Of a DNA stretch of 30,313 nt, positions 1 to 8,303 are shown one piece after another. Source of the DNA: JAWXBG01 sp034439875 (lineage in GTDB: Bacteria; Bacteroidota; Bacteroidia; Flavobacteriales_D; Sanyastnellaceae); assembly GCA_034439875.1 (NCBI GenBank), contig JAWXBG010000004.1, positions 1 through 30,313 of the forward strand, written 5' to 3'. The notes under the pieces were generated by a model. It did no database searches. It worked only from the letters and a program-made list of their open reading frames with translations, and was not told the DNA's origin. Position numbers and translations under genes: made by a program. Position 1 is the stretch's first letter, and every line of letters starts with the position of its first letter.

Positions 1-160
1 AAACGGAATTGGAATATTACAGATACATAAACCCAAATCAAGCGATAGAAAAATTGCACCCTAATTTTGCCGATGAATGCAGTATTCTATCGCTTAGATA
101 TGAGAATCCCGCACGCATTATACAAAAATTGCCCTAATGCGTAATGCGGGATAAACGGTA
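1..160 (+). repeat. Dispersed repeat family R2, copy F (runs off the left edge)
   Basis: The first 20 bases nearly match 23549-23568 (AAACGGAATTGGAATATT). The block starting ATAAACCC at about 27 and the end near 100-155 (GAATCCCGCACGCAT and AATGCGTAATGCGGGATAA) resemble the copies at 1682-1810 and 19509-19638. One frame stays open to a stop at about 137 and reads like protein (TELEYYRYINPNQAIEKL), so it may be a remnant of a coding element. Confidence 0.55.
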
Positions 161-162
161 TT

Positions 163-202
163 AGCAATTCATAGCGAATCCCGATGCGGATTCAGGATTC
201 AA
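163..202 (+). repeat. Right-end remnant of the 176-bp inverted-repeat element (R1)
   Basis: The stretch TTCATAGCGAATCCC followed by ATGCGGATTC matches the right terminus of the complete copy at 25051-25226. Only about 40 bases remain, joined directly to the R2 fragment on the left. Confidence 0.5.
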
Positions 203-297
203 ATTAGTCCATCCTGCACTGCACATTAGAAGTTTTTTTGGGTAATGCTCTGCAGCATCTTTCATGCACGAAAGGTAAATGCCGTCATACATCACGA

Positions 298-696
298 TTA
301 ACCCCATTTTTGAAGAGCCCAGTTGCAAATCCTTGAAAGTATGACAACATCAATGCAAAATGGAATAAGATTTAGCCAGCCTTTATCACTCACTACTTTC
401 AACGAGCCACTAATTCCGGCAATGGCGAAATACGGAAGAGTGTTAACCTGTTTTGAAGCAGAACCACTTTTTTTAACTATATCCGATCTATACGGATTAA
501 ATAACACATAGGTATCGAACCGAGATAGATTTGCTTCTTCCTTCAAAACTTGCAGAATTTATTGAAGTTCGGATGCCGAATAGTTCGCTCGCATATTATT
601 CATCGCCGAAATAACATCGCATTCGAAAACTTCTCTGTATGTATTAGCAAGTCTATTGATACAAACTTCCTTTTGGAAGAGATTTGGTTCTTGCAT
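298..696 (-). pseudogene. Broken ORF, small protein with a hydrophobic C-terminus
   Basis: Reading leftward from an ATG at 696, one frame is protein-like for 45 codons (starting MQEPNLFQKEV). It meets a TAA at 561-559, then continues in the same frame for about 85 codons to a stop at 298. The second part has a hydrophobic stretch near its end (LIPFCIDVVIL). The simplest reading is one gene of about 130 codons broken by a nonsense change; two short unrelated ORFs are possible. I do not recognise the family. It lies among repeat fragments, which fits a decaying region. Confidence 0.35.
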
Positions 697-724
697 TGAC
701 TATTTCATTTATAATTTGTATACT

Positions 725-885
725 GCCACCACTTTATCCGGTAACTCGGTGCTCTGACATGACCGATAATCGAGTCAAGCAAGGGAATTTCACCCCTGCG
801 TTCTCACGGAACCGTGCCCCGCATGGGCGGGATTTGCAACTTGAGACTCTCGCCTCACACGCGCGTCCCGAGCAATTCGGGAGCA
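725..885 (-). other. Structured RNA-like segment, possible group II intron remnant
   Basis: Read on the minus strand, three short hairpins follow one another: TGAG-GCGAGAGT-CTCA (about 860-845), CCCGC-CCAT-GCGGG (about 833-820) and GGGG-TGAAA-TTCCC (about 797-784). The first has the look of the GAG..GAAAGT..CTC hairpin found in bacterial group II introns near the reverse transcriptase ORF. No reverse transcriptase is present, so at most this is a fragment. It is richer in G+C than its surroundings. The rest of 697-1002 shows nothing I can assign. Confidence 0.3.
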
Positions 886-1002
886 CTTCTTGTTCATTCA
901 CGAATGTAGTTTAATGCTACGGATGAACCAATGCTCAGTGAGGAAAAAGATTCGGGTTGGCCTTATACAAGTATCTAGCACGCATAAAAAAAACAAGCAA
1001 AT

Positions 1003-1389
1003 CTATTGAATCAATGCCACTATCTCCGTCTCATCCAAGTCGGTTTCCTTGTTCTCGATCACATGTGCAATGGCCTTTTTTACTCGGGTTGGATCAAGAG
1101 AAAGTCCCTTGCCGATTTTCTCTAAAAAGGTAATTTCTTCTTCAGAAATTTTATAGTCTACAGTTACCAGTATCAGCGATTGATAAAAGAAGCGGATATT
1201 CTCATCTCTATCTATCGAACGCGGATATGTGTTCGAATCAGACTTTCGGATAATTTCGTCCATCTGGAATTTTTGAACGCCATGTTTATGCGCTATTCCA
1301 TATATCAACAGTATTTCCTTGTGGTCAAGATCTCCATCTATTTTGGCAAGTTGAATGAGTTTGGCTATCTGCTCGTGTTTTGGGCTCAT
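1003..1389 (-). CDS. TerB-like (tellurite resistance/DjlA-type) protein
   Basis: This is a soluble, mostly helical 128-residue protein with no signal peptide. It has the general pattern of the TerB fold: an N-terminal helix with AKIDGDLDHKE (about residues 15-25) and a second acidic turn, DYKISEEEITFLEKIG (about 98-113). TerB-domain proteins bind metals through such acidic loops and are often linked to envelope stress or tellurite resistance, but no ter gene lies nearby, so the role here is open. The start is the ATG at 1389. It appears monocistronic, with repeat-rich DNA upstream and the low-coding stretch downstream. Confidence 0.65.
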   Translation of the reverse strand: MSPKHEQIAKLIQLAKIDGDLDHKEILLIYGIAHKHGVQKFQMDEIIRKSDSNTYPRSIDRDENIRFFYQSLILVTVDYKISEEEITFLEKIGKGLSLDPTRVKKAIAHVIENKETDLDETEIVALIQ

Positions 1390-1421
1390 TGAATGAAAAT
1401 TAAGTAAGTTGAAATATATTG

Positions 1422-1533
1422 CAGTTGGAATCTATTACATCGCTGGAAGTCTGAAATGACGTGGACTTTCTCGATTTTGATTCTCAACGCATAACTCATA
1501 CGCTTTCAAATAGAAATCTTGCGAGAGCCCCCT
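1422..1533 (+). repeat. Diverged copy of R1 (left and middle part)
   Basis: CAGTTGGAATCTATTACATC, then ACTTTCTCGATTTT, then AGAAATCTTGCGAGAGC occur in the same order and at similar spacing as in the 176-bp element at 23238-23413. Both terminal inverted repeats are missing or too degraded to see. The region 1390-1911 has no gene; it holds this copy, R2 copy A and a terminator. Confidence 0.45.
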
Positions 1534-1620
1534 GCCTTTTCCCTTTCAAAACTGCACGACAATTCCAACTGCAAAATATGGGTTAAATGTAAAAACTATT
1601 TAAGGGACAATGTACTATTA

Positions 1621-1820
1621 ATACCGTTTCACGCCATTGGCGTGTAGCAGCTTATCTCACGGCATTTAACACTTCAAGCATATAAACCCGAATCACCCGA
1701 TGGAGAAATCGGAATTCATAGGTCGAACTATTACTTTGTTCCACCGTGAAGATTCGAGAAGCCCGCAGCGCATGAAGCTCAAGATGCCTCCAATGCGCAA
1801 TGCCGAAAAAGTGTTATAGG
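1621..1820 (+). repeat. Dispersed repeat family R2, copy A
   Basis: The head (CATTGGCGTGTAGCAGCTTA) matches the heads of the copies at 21094 and 23988. The block 1682-1810, starting ATAAACCCGAATCAC, matches the reverse complement of 19509-19638 at roughly 88% by eye. The minus-strand reading is protein-like but interrupted by a stop. Confidence 0.7.
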
Positions 1821-1835
1821 CAGCATTGGCCCATT

Positions 1836-1865
1836 AAAAAAGCCATCACTTTGGATGGCTTTTTT
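1836..1865 (-). terminator. Rho-independent terminator of the secreted protease gene
   Basis: A perfect 12-base stem (AAAAAAGCCATC / GATGGCTTTTTT) surrounds a six-base loop, with a T-run on the minus strand, 46 bases past the protease stop codon. Its symmetry would let it work in both directions. Confidence 0.85.
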
Positions 1866-1911
1866 GTAAAATACAAACGTATGGGACGGAATATTCTCCG
1901 TTTTTATTTCA

Positions 1912-3573
1912 TCAAATTTTTGTAATCTTTTTGCTCACGTAATTTCCATTCTGCAATATGAAAGTCACATAATATATTCCTGATGACAATGATTTCACAT
2001 CAACACTTTCTGAAGCATTGTTCATCAAAATGTTTTTCACCAATTGACCATCATGATTGAAGATACGCACTTCTTTCATTTCGCGAAAACGACCGGATGT
2101 AAGGGTTATAAAATCTGTTGAAGGGCTTGGATAAACATCTACTTGATCAAAGGTAATTTGTTCTTCGATTCCAACACTGCAAGGTTGAGCTAAATCGGTA
2201 TTTCTGTAAGAGCCGAATAAAGTCAGTTGATCGGTTGTCGGTTCTGGATTCAACCATGTTTCTAGATGACTTGCAACAGGGTTTGGATTTCCGTCCCAAT
2301 GCCTACTGAACTTGCCATAGAAATCGTCGGCCGTTGGACTATCGCAAAACGATCCACCACCTGTAAGATTTCCTACAACGTGATGATTGTTGTTGAACAA
2401 AGCAGAGCCACTACTTCCTCCTTCTGTTACTCCCCAATTCGTTTCAGTTTCCATCCACTCAACTCTCCAGTGGTGACCAGAAGCTCCACCCGGCCACGTA
2501 CCTGAAACAATATCCTCAGTGGTACTAATCTTTTTCACATCGCCATTCGGATGGTGAATACATACACCATTCGGAGGGGTAGATCCAGTTGCGTCCCATC
2601 CTGCATAATACGGCGTAAAGTTGTCGGGAATATCATCTTCTAATTCGAACAATACATAATCGCTTCCACTGTCGCCACCGCCATCTGCACTATCACCTCT
2701 TTTAAAAACGCCGCTTCTATTGTGAGTGCTTACGGCCGATCCAGAGCCACAGTTGGACCTTTCGTAGTTAAATTTCACTTGACAACTGAGAAAGTCACTC
2801 GCGCTAATGCCCACTGAGCAGTGCATTGCAGAAAGCACGAAGCTTTTGCAGTCTAATGCCGTGTTGTTTACCAATACGCCTGAACATAAAAACAAATCGC
2901 CACTATCTACCAATTGTAATCTCACAGAAGCATCTCTCTCATGTTCCCAATCATCTCCCTCAGGGCAGTTTACATCTATTTCGCAGGGTTCTGATCCGCC
3001 GCGCATATCGCGGTGATTGTGAATACCCCGATAAAAATGTCCAACACCCCGAATACCGAGATGAGGGATTTCTATCACTCCAGCCGGTTCATAATATTCT
3101 AGAACTGCTTCATCACCAAAAACCTCTCCCGCAACAAAAATACCTTCCGCATTGTTTTCTCTGTAATCGTATGGCCCTTGATGAAATGTCATATCACTTG
3201 AATAGAGATAGAGCTGAGATCCCACAGGTATGAAAAGATCATCAAAATAAACTGACACACCCAATGCTCCTGAAGTCGTAAATCTCAATTGCCATAATTT
3301 GCCTCCATCACTCAAATGGGTCCACGTTCCATGGGTTTCGGAGTTCATGTTTTCAAACATAATCCTACCATTGTTGTATCTGCCGGTTTCTCTTTCTACC
3401 TCTACGTCTTCGTTATTTACTTGTCCGGTGTTGATGGTAGCAAGCTCAACAAGTGGTAAAGTGTTGAAATGTTCGAATCCGAGATTGTAGCCTGGGGGGA
3501 AAGGTGCGTCTTGTGACCAAGATGTGAAAACAAAACAAAGCAGCACGGCTGCCGACAAGTACAAATGCTTCAT
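1912..3573 (-). CDS. Secreted trypsin-like serine protease with T9SS sorting domain
   Basis: The 553-residue precursor starts at an ATG followed by a signal peptide (hydrophobic core about residues 4-18, then SWSQ). An N-terminal beta-rich region (about 30-185) precedes a chymotrypsin-fold protease of the lysyl endopeptidase type. The likely triad is His251 (SAMHCSVG), Asp305 (GSDYVLFELED) and Ser388 (EGGSSGSALF). Several cysteines (197, 203, 230, 242, 252, 264, 275) suggest disulfides. Residues 475-553 form a Por-type C-terminal sorting domain (VDVYPSPSTDFITL, ending in KKITKI), so export is Sec then T9SS to the surface or medium. Cleavage specificity cannot be read from the sequence. A clear terminator lies downstream; it is separate from the ccm operon upstream. 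Confidence 0.88.
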   Translation of the reverse strand: MKHLYLSAAVLLCFVFTSWSQDAPFPPGYNLGFEHFNTLPLVELATINTGQVNNEDVEVERETGRYNNGRIMFENMNSETHGTWTHLSDGGKLWQLRFTTSGALGVSVYFDDLFIPVGSQLYLYSSDMTFHQGPYDYRENNAEGIFVAGEVFGDEAVLEYYEPAGVIEIPHLGIRGVGHFYRGIHNHRDMRGGSEPCEIDVNCPEGDDWEHERDASVRLQLVDSGDLFLCSGVLVNNTALDCKSFVLSAMHCSVGISASDFLSCQVKFNYERSNCGSGSAVSTHNRSGVFKRGDSADGGGDSGSDYVLFELEDDIPDNFTPYYAGWDATGSTPPNGVCIHHPNGDVKKISTTEDIVSGTWPGGASGHHWRVEWMETETNWGVTEGGSSGSALFNNNHHVVGNLTGGGSFCDSPTADDFYGKFSRHWDGNPNPVASHLETWLNPEPTTDQLTLFGSYRNTDLAQPCSVGIEEQITFDQVDVYPSPSTDFITLTSGRFREMKEVRIFNHDGQLVKNILMNNASESVDVKSLSSGIYYVTFILQNGNYVSKKITKI

Positions 3574-3604
3574 TGAATGATTGTATTATTCAGGTTTTGA
3601 TGCG

Positions 3605-3675
3605 AAAATAGCTTGAAAAGCAATACGAGCAGCGCGCGTTTGACCTTTAATATTGGAAATCTGACAAGCTATTTT
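3605..3675. other. 11-bp perfect inverted repeat between ccmF and the protease gene
   Basis: AAAATAGCTTG at 3605-3615 and its exact complement CAAGCTATTTT at 3665-3675 are separated by 49 bases, just past the ccmF stop and before the protease start. It could form a long-loop hairpin ending the ccm transcript or serve as a paired protein site. The left arm overlaps a promoter-like CTATTTTCG on the minus strand. Confidence 0.4.
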
Positions 3676-3679
3676 ATCT

Positions 3680-6562
3680 CTAATTAGCATCCACTTCCTG
3701 TTGATTGGTAGTGGATAATTTAATCCGGTGTCTAATAGCCATTACTGTTCCTATGACCATCACCAAACATCCTAACCAAAGAATATTGATCCATGGAAAT
3801 ATCTCGGCTGTCAATATGAGCAAATCTTTTTTGTTGCTTGCATGATCCTGAATAGTGAGTTCAAGTCCCTCCGGTTTTTCTTCGAGTGCAAATAACATCC
3901 TGAATTTCTGAGATTCTACAGGATAAACAAATGGAAGACTGTCGTTGATTCTAATGGCAAGTATTTCCAAATTTTCTTTAATTCCCTCTTTAGTCAAACG
4001 AGCATATCCTCTCTTGGCTTTCATACCCTCGGGAAGATTTTCAGGCGCGGTAGACATGTCAACATCTGTGAGACTGTCCAAAATGAAAGTAATTCCATTA
4101 AAGATGGGGATTTCTTGAGCCAGCGGAATTATACCTTTTCGCGGATCTAGATAACGACTGGTGTCTATCGCCACAGTAGATGTATCAGTATACTTAATGA
4201 ACGTATACAGATCGCTGCTAATACTGTGTTTGATACTCGGCTCACGGCTATTCCCTTTCTCTGCTATTAGTACTGTTGGATAAAGTGTGTAGAGATATTT
4301 ACCAGGCTCACCGTTCTTCCAGTTTTGCACTTTGTGTTCATCTTCATGAGATATGCTTGCCTCTGGTTTCCAAAGTGAATCGACCGACCAATCTTGCAAA
4401 AACTCACCGGCTTTATGATCTTTCACTGCGCGGAAATAAATGCCCGTCTTCTCAATAATATCGCCTTCCTTGTATACTTTGGGCATCTTTTCGAAGTACT
4501 CTACCTCACACAACAACCGATCGCTAATGCGTTTTTTGCTCTTGTAATGAACGCAGTACTCTCCCATCACTAACGTATCTCCTTGATAGAGCATCAGGTC
4601 CTCGTTATTATTGAATTCCTCACTTACACTGGTAACATTTCCTTCAACGTTTTTCGAAATGACCTCCTTTTGAGATGTGCTTACCACGCCTCCAATCAGG
4701 AGCATTGCAAATCCAACGTGAGCAATGCTGGCTCCAAGAATATCGAACTTTCCTTTTAATACCCTAAGGCCATAATCGAAGTTAGAAAAAAGAGCAAAGA
4801 ATGTGGAGAATACCAATGCTATAACAGGGAACTGTTCTTCGCTGAAACCGGTGAAAAAACCAAGTAAAAGCGTCACAGTAAATGCCAAGAAAAAACTCCG
4901 TGAAATGCGTTTTCGGAATTGACCCATATCTGTGTTTTTATATCTCAGATATTGACCAATAGCAATGAGTAGGAATAGTATAAAGGCGAGTGGAACTTGA
5001 ATTCTATGGTAAACGTAAAATCTTTCTTCCTCAGATGGAGCAGCTAAGTTGTGTTGACTTAATTTTTCGAGCCACGACCAGCCTGTCTTCTCATGAAGTG
5101 CGTTTAACGTTTCGCTGTATGGAGCTGCCAAAATATTTCCAACATTCACTGATGTCTGTATAGTAATGTGCACTGCCATAATCGTGAGCACCAATGATCC
5201 AATGAAAAGCCAGAACTCTCTGCTCCACAATGCTTCCTCTTGTTCGGGTTTTGCAAAATGTTTGCGGTATGTAATAATCATAACAGCGAACGACAAAATG
5301 AGAAATAGTATGGTAAGACCTGGAATCCAAGTGTCTTGACCTATCATCAAACTACCATCTTCCATAGCTGGTTGATCCACACTTCGCGCTTGCCAAACGC
5401 TATATAATCCGGCCAGCAGCATAAGAGCTGAGATCGCTCCATAAACTCTTCTTACTGTTATATTTTGGGCAAGAAGAAATGTGCTTAACGCAATAAAAAA
5501 CATCAAATAAACGAGTAGCTGCGGCAAGATTCCGCTTTCTACAAATGAGTGCACAGAACTTTCTCCCAAAACACCACTCCGGGTAAGAAAAGTTGAATAG
5601 AGCACAAGAATGAAAGAGCTAATGGTGAGAATAAAGGTTGTGTACAGTGACGTCTGCTTTCTCTTGTTGATCACCAGTAAATGGGCTGCTCCAACAAAGG
5701 TGAGCCAAGGCACCAAAGAAGCATTCTCCACAGGATCCCAAGCCCAGAATCCTCCGAAACCAAGAGCTTCATAAGCCCATGCTCCACCCATGAGAATTCC
5801 TGTAGCCAAGATCATAACACCGAAAAAGGCCCAAGGGATTGCAGGTTTCATCCATCCGGTTAAATCCCTTCTCCACAATCCTGCAATGGCATATACAAAT
5901 GGAATGGCCGTGGATGCAAAACCTAAGAATAATGTTGGGGGGTGTATCGTCATCCAATAATTCTGAAGAAGTGCATTTAATCCTCTACCATCTTGCAAGC
6001 GCGGAAGATTCATATACTCAGGATCCAATATCCAAAATTCGCCTGCATGTATTGGCAATTCGCGGAGCAGAAGAAATGGATTCGAACCCATTTGAAAATC
6101 TCCGAAATAAACTCCAAGCAACATCGACGAAAGAAAGACCTCAACCATCGAAAGCACTGCCATTACCCATGGTTCCCATGAGGCAGACCAACGAATGAGC
6201 AATGAACCTAATAAAACATGCCAAAAAGTCCAAAGTAGAAAACTTCCCTCTTGTCCTTCCCACATTGCAGACAACACATATTTCATTGGCATCACATTGC
6301 TCACGTGATCGAAGGCATATTGGTATTCGTAGAGGCGATTTGCCAAAATGAATATCAGAGTAGCGATGATGCATAATACCGAAATACCGTGTATATAAAA
6401 ACCGGCTCTGGCCCAACGGCGCAAGCCATAGTCTATGGGGTTTTTGGTAAGGAGCCAATATGTTCCCATGCTGAACACTGCGGCGATAAAACTGAGTACC
6501 ACAAAAAAATTACCCAATATCCCCGGAAGGAGATTCTCGTTCAAATATTCAATTTCTTGCAT
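3680..6562 (-). CDS. ccmF: Cytochrome c heme lyase CcmF
   Basis: This large polytopic inner-membrane protein (960 residues) is the heme-ligation component of cytochrome c maturation system I; it takes heme from CcmE and helps attach it to CxxCH apocytochromes. The family signatures are clear: WEGQEGSFLLW (101-111), IHPPTLFLGF (206-215) and the tryptophan-rich heme-handling segment GFGGFWAWDPVENASLVPWL (268-287). Many membrane helices fill the first 600 residues. A hydrophilic, presumably periplasmic domain follows (about 640-920), then a last helix (about 927-947). It is much longer than the roughly 650-residue E. coli protein because of that domain. It is the last gene of the ccm operon, 20 bases after ccmE. 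The start is the ATG at 6562. Confidence 0.95.
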   Translation of the reverse strand: MQEIEYLNENLLPGILGNFFVVLSFIAAVFSMGTYWLLTKNPIDYGLRRWARAGFYIHGISVLCIIATLIFILANRLYEYQYAFDHVSNVMPMKYVLSAMWEGQEGSFLLWTFWHVLLGSLLIRWSASWEPWVMAVLSMVEVFLSSMLLGVYFGDFQMGSNPFLLLRELPIHAGEFWILDPEYMNLPRLQDGRGLNALLQNYWMTIHPPTLFLGFASTAIPFVYAIAGLWRRDLTGWMKPAIPWAFFGVMILATGILMGGAWAYEALGFGGFWAWDPVENASLVPWLTFVGAAHLLVINKRKQTSLYTTFILTISSFILVLYSTFLTRSGVLGESSVHSFVESGILPQLLVYLMFFIALSTFLLAQNITVRRVYGAISALMLLAGLYSVWQARSVDQPAMEDGSLMIGQDTWIPGLTILFLILSFAVMIITYRKHFAKPEQEEALWSREFWLFIGSLVLTIMAVHITIQTSVNVGNILAAPYSETLNALHEKTGWSWLEKLSQHNLAAPSEEERFYVYHRIQVPLAFILFLLIAIGQYLRYKNTDMGQFRKRISRSFFLAFTVTLLLGFFTGFSEEQFPVIALVFSTFFALFSNFDYGLRVLKGKFDILGASIAHVGFAMLLIGGVVSTSQKEVISKNVEGNVTSVSEEFNNNEDLMLYQGDTLVMGEYCVHYKSKKRISDRLLCEVEYFEKMPKVYKEGDIIEKTGIYFRAVKDHKAGEFLQDWSVDSLWKPEASISHEDEHKVQNWKNGEPGKYLYTLYPTVLIAEKGNSREPSIKHSISSDLYTFIKYTDTSTVAIDTSRYLDPRKGIIPLAQEIPIFNGITFILDSLTDVDMSTAPENLPEGMKAKRGYARLTKEGIKENLEILAIRINDSLPFVYPVESQKFRMLFALEEKPEGLELTIQDHASNKKDLLILTAEIFPWINILWLGCLVMVIGTVMAIRHRIKLSTTNQQEVDAN

Positions 6563-6582
6563 GGATGGTTGCCAATTGGCTA

Positions 6583-6999
6583 TTACTGATTGTTTTCTGT
6601 TATCGTGTTCAGCTTGTGATTTTGCTGATTGTACTTACTTGGACATTTGGTCAAAATATCACTTGCATGAAATTCCCCCTTTTCGTTGAAAGAACCATGC
6701 ACATCTACACTTTCACTATTCTCAAGTCCTATTGGTCTACCGGTTTCGTCGTGCAGAAATACTTTTTCACTATTCCCCTCTTTGTCTGTCATATAAAAAA
6801 CAGTGAGAGAAGCATCTTTGTATTTGTCGTATTCGACAGGCTGTGTTTTGTCAAAGAATCCAGATACATGCGAAACTTTACCTGGCTCTTCCTGTGCTTT
6901 TGTAAAACTTACCGTGCTCGGCGATACTCCGTATGTGTATATAACTATTGCGAGAACAACAGCTACTAAAATAATTATGACTATTTCCGACTTTTTCAT
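6583..6999 (-). CDS. ccmE: Heme chaperone CcmE, CxxxY type
   Basis: CcmE is a membrane-anchored periplasmic protein that carries heme covalently from CcmC to CcmF. This 138-residue protein has one N-terminal anchor helix (about residues 5-22) and an OB-fold-like beta domain containing VSGFFDKTQPV and SVDVHGSF. Where the classical protein has the heme-binding histidine (HxxxY), this one has CPSKY at 119-123, so a cysteine replaces the histidine. CxxxY CcmE proteins are known from archaea and some sulfate reducers, in Ccm systems lacking CcmH. The gene starts with ATG at 6999, one base after the ccmD stop, and ccmF follows closely. Confidence 0.92.
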   Translation of the reverse strand: MKKSEIVIIILVAVVLAIVIYTYGVSPSTVSFTKAQEEPGKVSHVSGFFDKTQPVEYDKYKDASLTVFYMTDKEGNSEKVFLHDETGRPIGLENSESVDVHGSFNEKGEFHASDILTKCPSKYNQQNHKLNTITENNQ

Positions 7000-7000
7000 G

Positions 7001-7222
7001 TCAATGTTTTTTAGAATGTTTCTCCAACCTACTCACTTTTCTATCCAAATAAATCAGAAATACAAACAGTCCCACTAGAACAATTCCAATTACGGCTATT
7101 ACCATTTTGATCTTGCCGGATGTGTAGAAAAACTCTTCCAGGGTATCTTTTGTTTGTGCCGAAGAAGAGAGCATCATTCCCAGAAACAATATTAATAACG
7201 CGGTTTGTTTAAAGTTGTTCAT
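7001..7222 (-). CDS. ccmD: CcmD-like small membrane protein
   Basis: This 73-residue protein has an N-terminal hydrophobic stretch resembling a signal peptide (LLILFLGMMLSSSAQ), a short hydrophilic part, a strong membrane helix (about residues 39-60) and a basic tail (LDRKVSRLEKHSKKH). CcmD helps release holo-CcmE from the CcmABC complex. The call rests mainly on size, topology and position between ccmC and ccmE, because CcmD sequences are poorly conserved. The N-terminal signal-like segment is extra relative to the proteobacterial protein. The start overlaps the ccmC end by 14 bases, and the stop is one base before ccmE. Confidence 0.75.
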   Translation of the reverse strand: MNNFKQTALLILFLGMMLSSSAQTKDTLEEFFYTSGKIKMVIAVIGIVLVGLFVFLIYLDRKVSRLEKHSKKH

Positions 7223-8300
7223 GGCACTTATGAGTAAGGTTTGAAATTCTGTTTTTGAGGGCGTATATCCAATAGCCCAGCAATATCCATCCGATTACAG
7301 CAGGATAAAAAACCGCTCGAAGACTGCTGTCCAAGTCGTAGGAATTGAATGCAGGGTTGCCTCCTTTTCCGGGGTGCATCGAATCGTAGAAGCGGGGCAT
7401 GATCATGAGCAAAATGACCATCATTACAAAGGCAAAAATGTTGTAGATGGCAGATAACCTGGCTCTTTTTTCTGGGTCGAGTGTAGAGGAACGCAAAATG
7501 AGATAAGCTGAATATGCGATAAAAACAGCCAGTGCTCCATTGAGTTGCGGATCAGATGTCCACCAATCGCCCCAAGTAAATCTCGCCCAAATGCTACCCG
7601 TAATGAGTCCGAGCATGCAAAACACTAGACCAACTTTAGCATAGTCCGCAGACTTTCGGTCAAATCTCAGGAGTTTCTCATTATGAGATATATCTGTATT
7701 ATCAAATTGCACTACCACATTGTTGTTTTTGGTTCCGCGCAAACATTTCATTCCGTATGCAAACGACATGATCATCAGAAAAAACATTGTGAACCACATC
7801 GGAACGTGAAACATAAGGTTTCTTATACCCTCGTATAGTTTATGCTGAAAAGGAAAACCAAAACCAATATGTTCGTTATTCGATACTGCCATTTCGCATG
7901 AACCCTTTTTATAGCCTTCGGCAAAAACGAATGAACTCATATCAATTGCACTGAACACAGATAAAGTGCCATCCACATCGTTGTTCACAAAAAAGGTAAT
8001 CGTAGTTGACGGAAGCGTATCGGGTAAAACAACCCGTGTGGAAACATGCGCATTATCGGAAACAGAAACAACTTCTCCACAATAGGTTGTATTTCCGCTC
8101 ATGATGAGCACTTGCAGAGATTTTCGTTCGGAGAGAAAATGTGTGTTATAACCGGTAAAAACAAATTCATTTACTCCCGGCCGAATTTTTTCGGTGTCCA
8201 CATGCAAGCCACCGGGGACTAATGGAACATATAAACTGAAAACCAACACATATCCTAAAAGTCCGATACATGCGAGTTTGAGCCAGTTATTCATCATCAT
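7209..8300 (-). CDS. ccmC: Heme exporter/handling protein CcmC with enlarged periplasmic loop
   Basis: CcmC binds heme at the outer face of the inner membrane and loads it onto CcmE. Family marks are the periplasmic histidine segment FHVPMWF (164-170), the tryptophan-rich motif WGDWWTSDPQLN (243-254) and a second periplasmic histidine in SMHPGKGGNP (307-316), among six helices. The protein has 363 residues against about 220-250 in usual relatives. The extra length is mainly a hydrophilic beta-rich segment (about residues 30-150) between the first helix and FHVP, with a possible cysteine pair (74, 135). Three consecutive ATG codons occur at the start (8300, 8297, 8294). The 3' end overlaps ccmD, and ccmB lies 3 bases upstream. 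Confidence 0.92.
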   Translation of the reverse strand: MMMNNWLKLACIGLLGYVLVFSLYVPLVPGGLHVDTEKIRPGVNEFVFTGYNTHFLSERKSLQVLIMSGNTTYCGEVVSVSDNAHVSTRVVLPDTLPSTTITFFVNNDVDGTLSVFSAIDMSSFVFAEGYKKGSCEMAVSNNEHIGFGFPFQHKLYEGIRNLMFHVPMWFTMFFLMIMSFAYGMKCLRGTKNNNVVVQFDNTDISHNEKLLRFDRKSADYAKVGLVFCMLGLITGSIWARFTWGDWWTSDPQLNGALAVFIAYSAYLILRSSTLDPEKRARLSAIYNIFAFVMMVILLMIMPRFYDSMHPGKGGNPAFNSYDLDSSLRAVFYPAVIGWILLGYWIYALKNRISNLTHKCHEQL

Positions 8301-8303
8301 AAA

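Noticed and set aside
684..914. Plus-strand ORF of 76 codons
   Set aside because: It runs antisense through the hairpin-rich segment, has no family resemblance and an odd composition; RNA-like structure explains the stretch better.
1003..1389. Tellurite resistance locus
   Set aside because: Only a TerB-like domain is present; no terA, terC, terD or terZ gene is nearby.
5839..6198. Plus-strand ORF of 119 codons
   Set aside because: It is antisense to the conserved tryptophan-rich core of ccmF.
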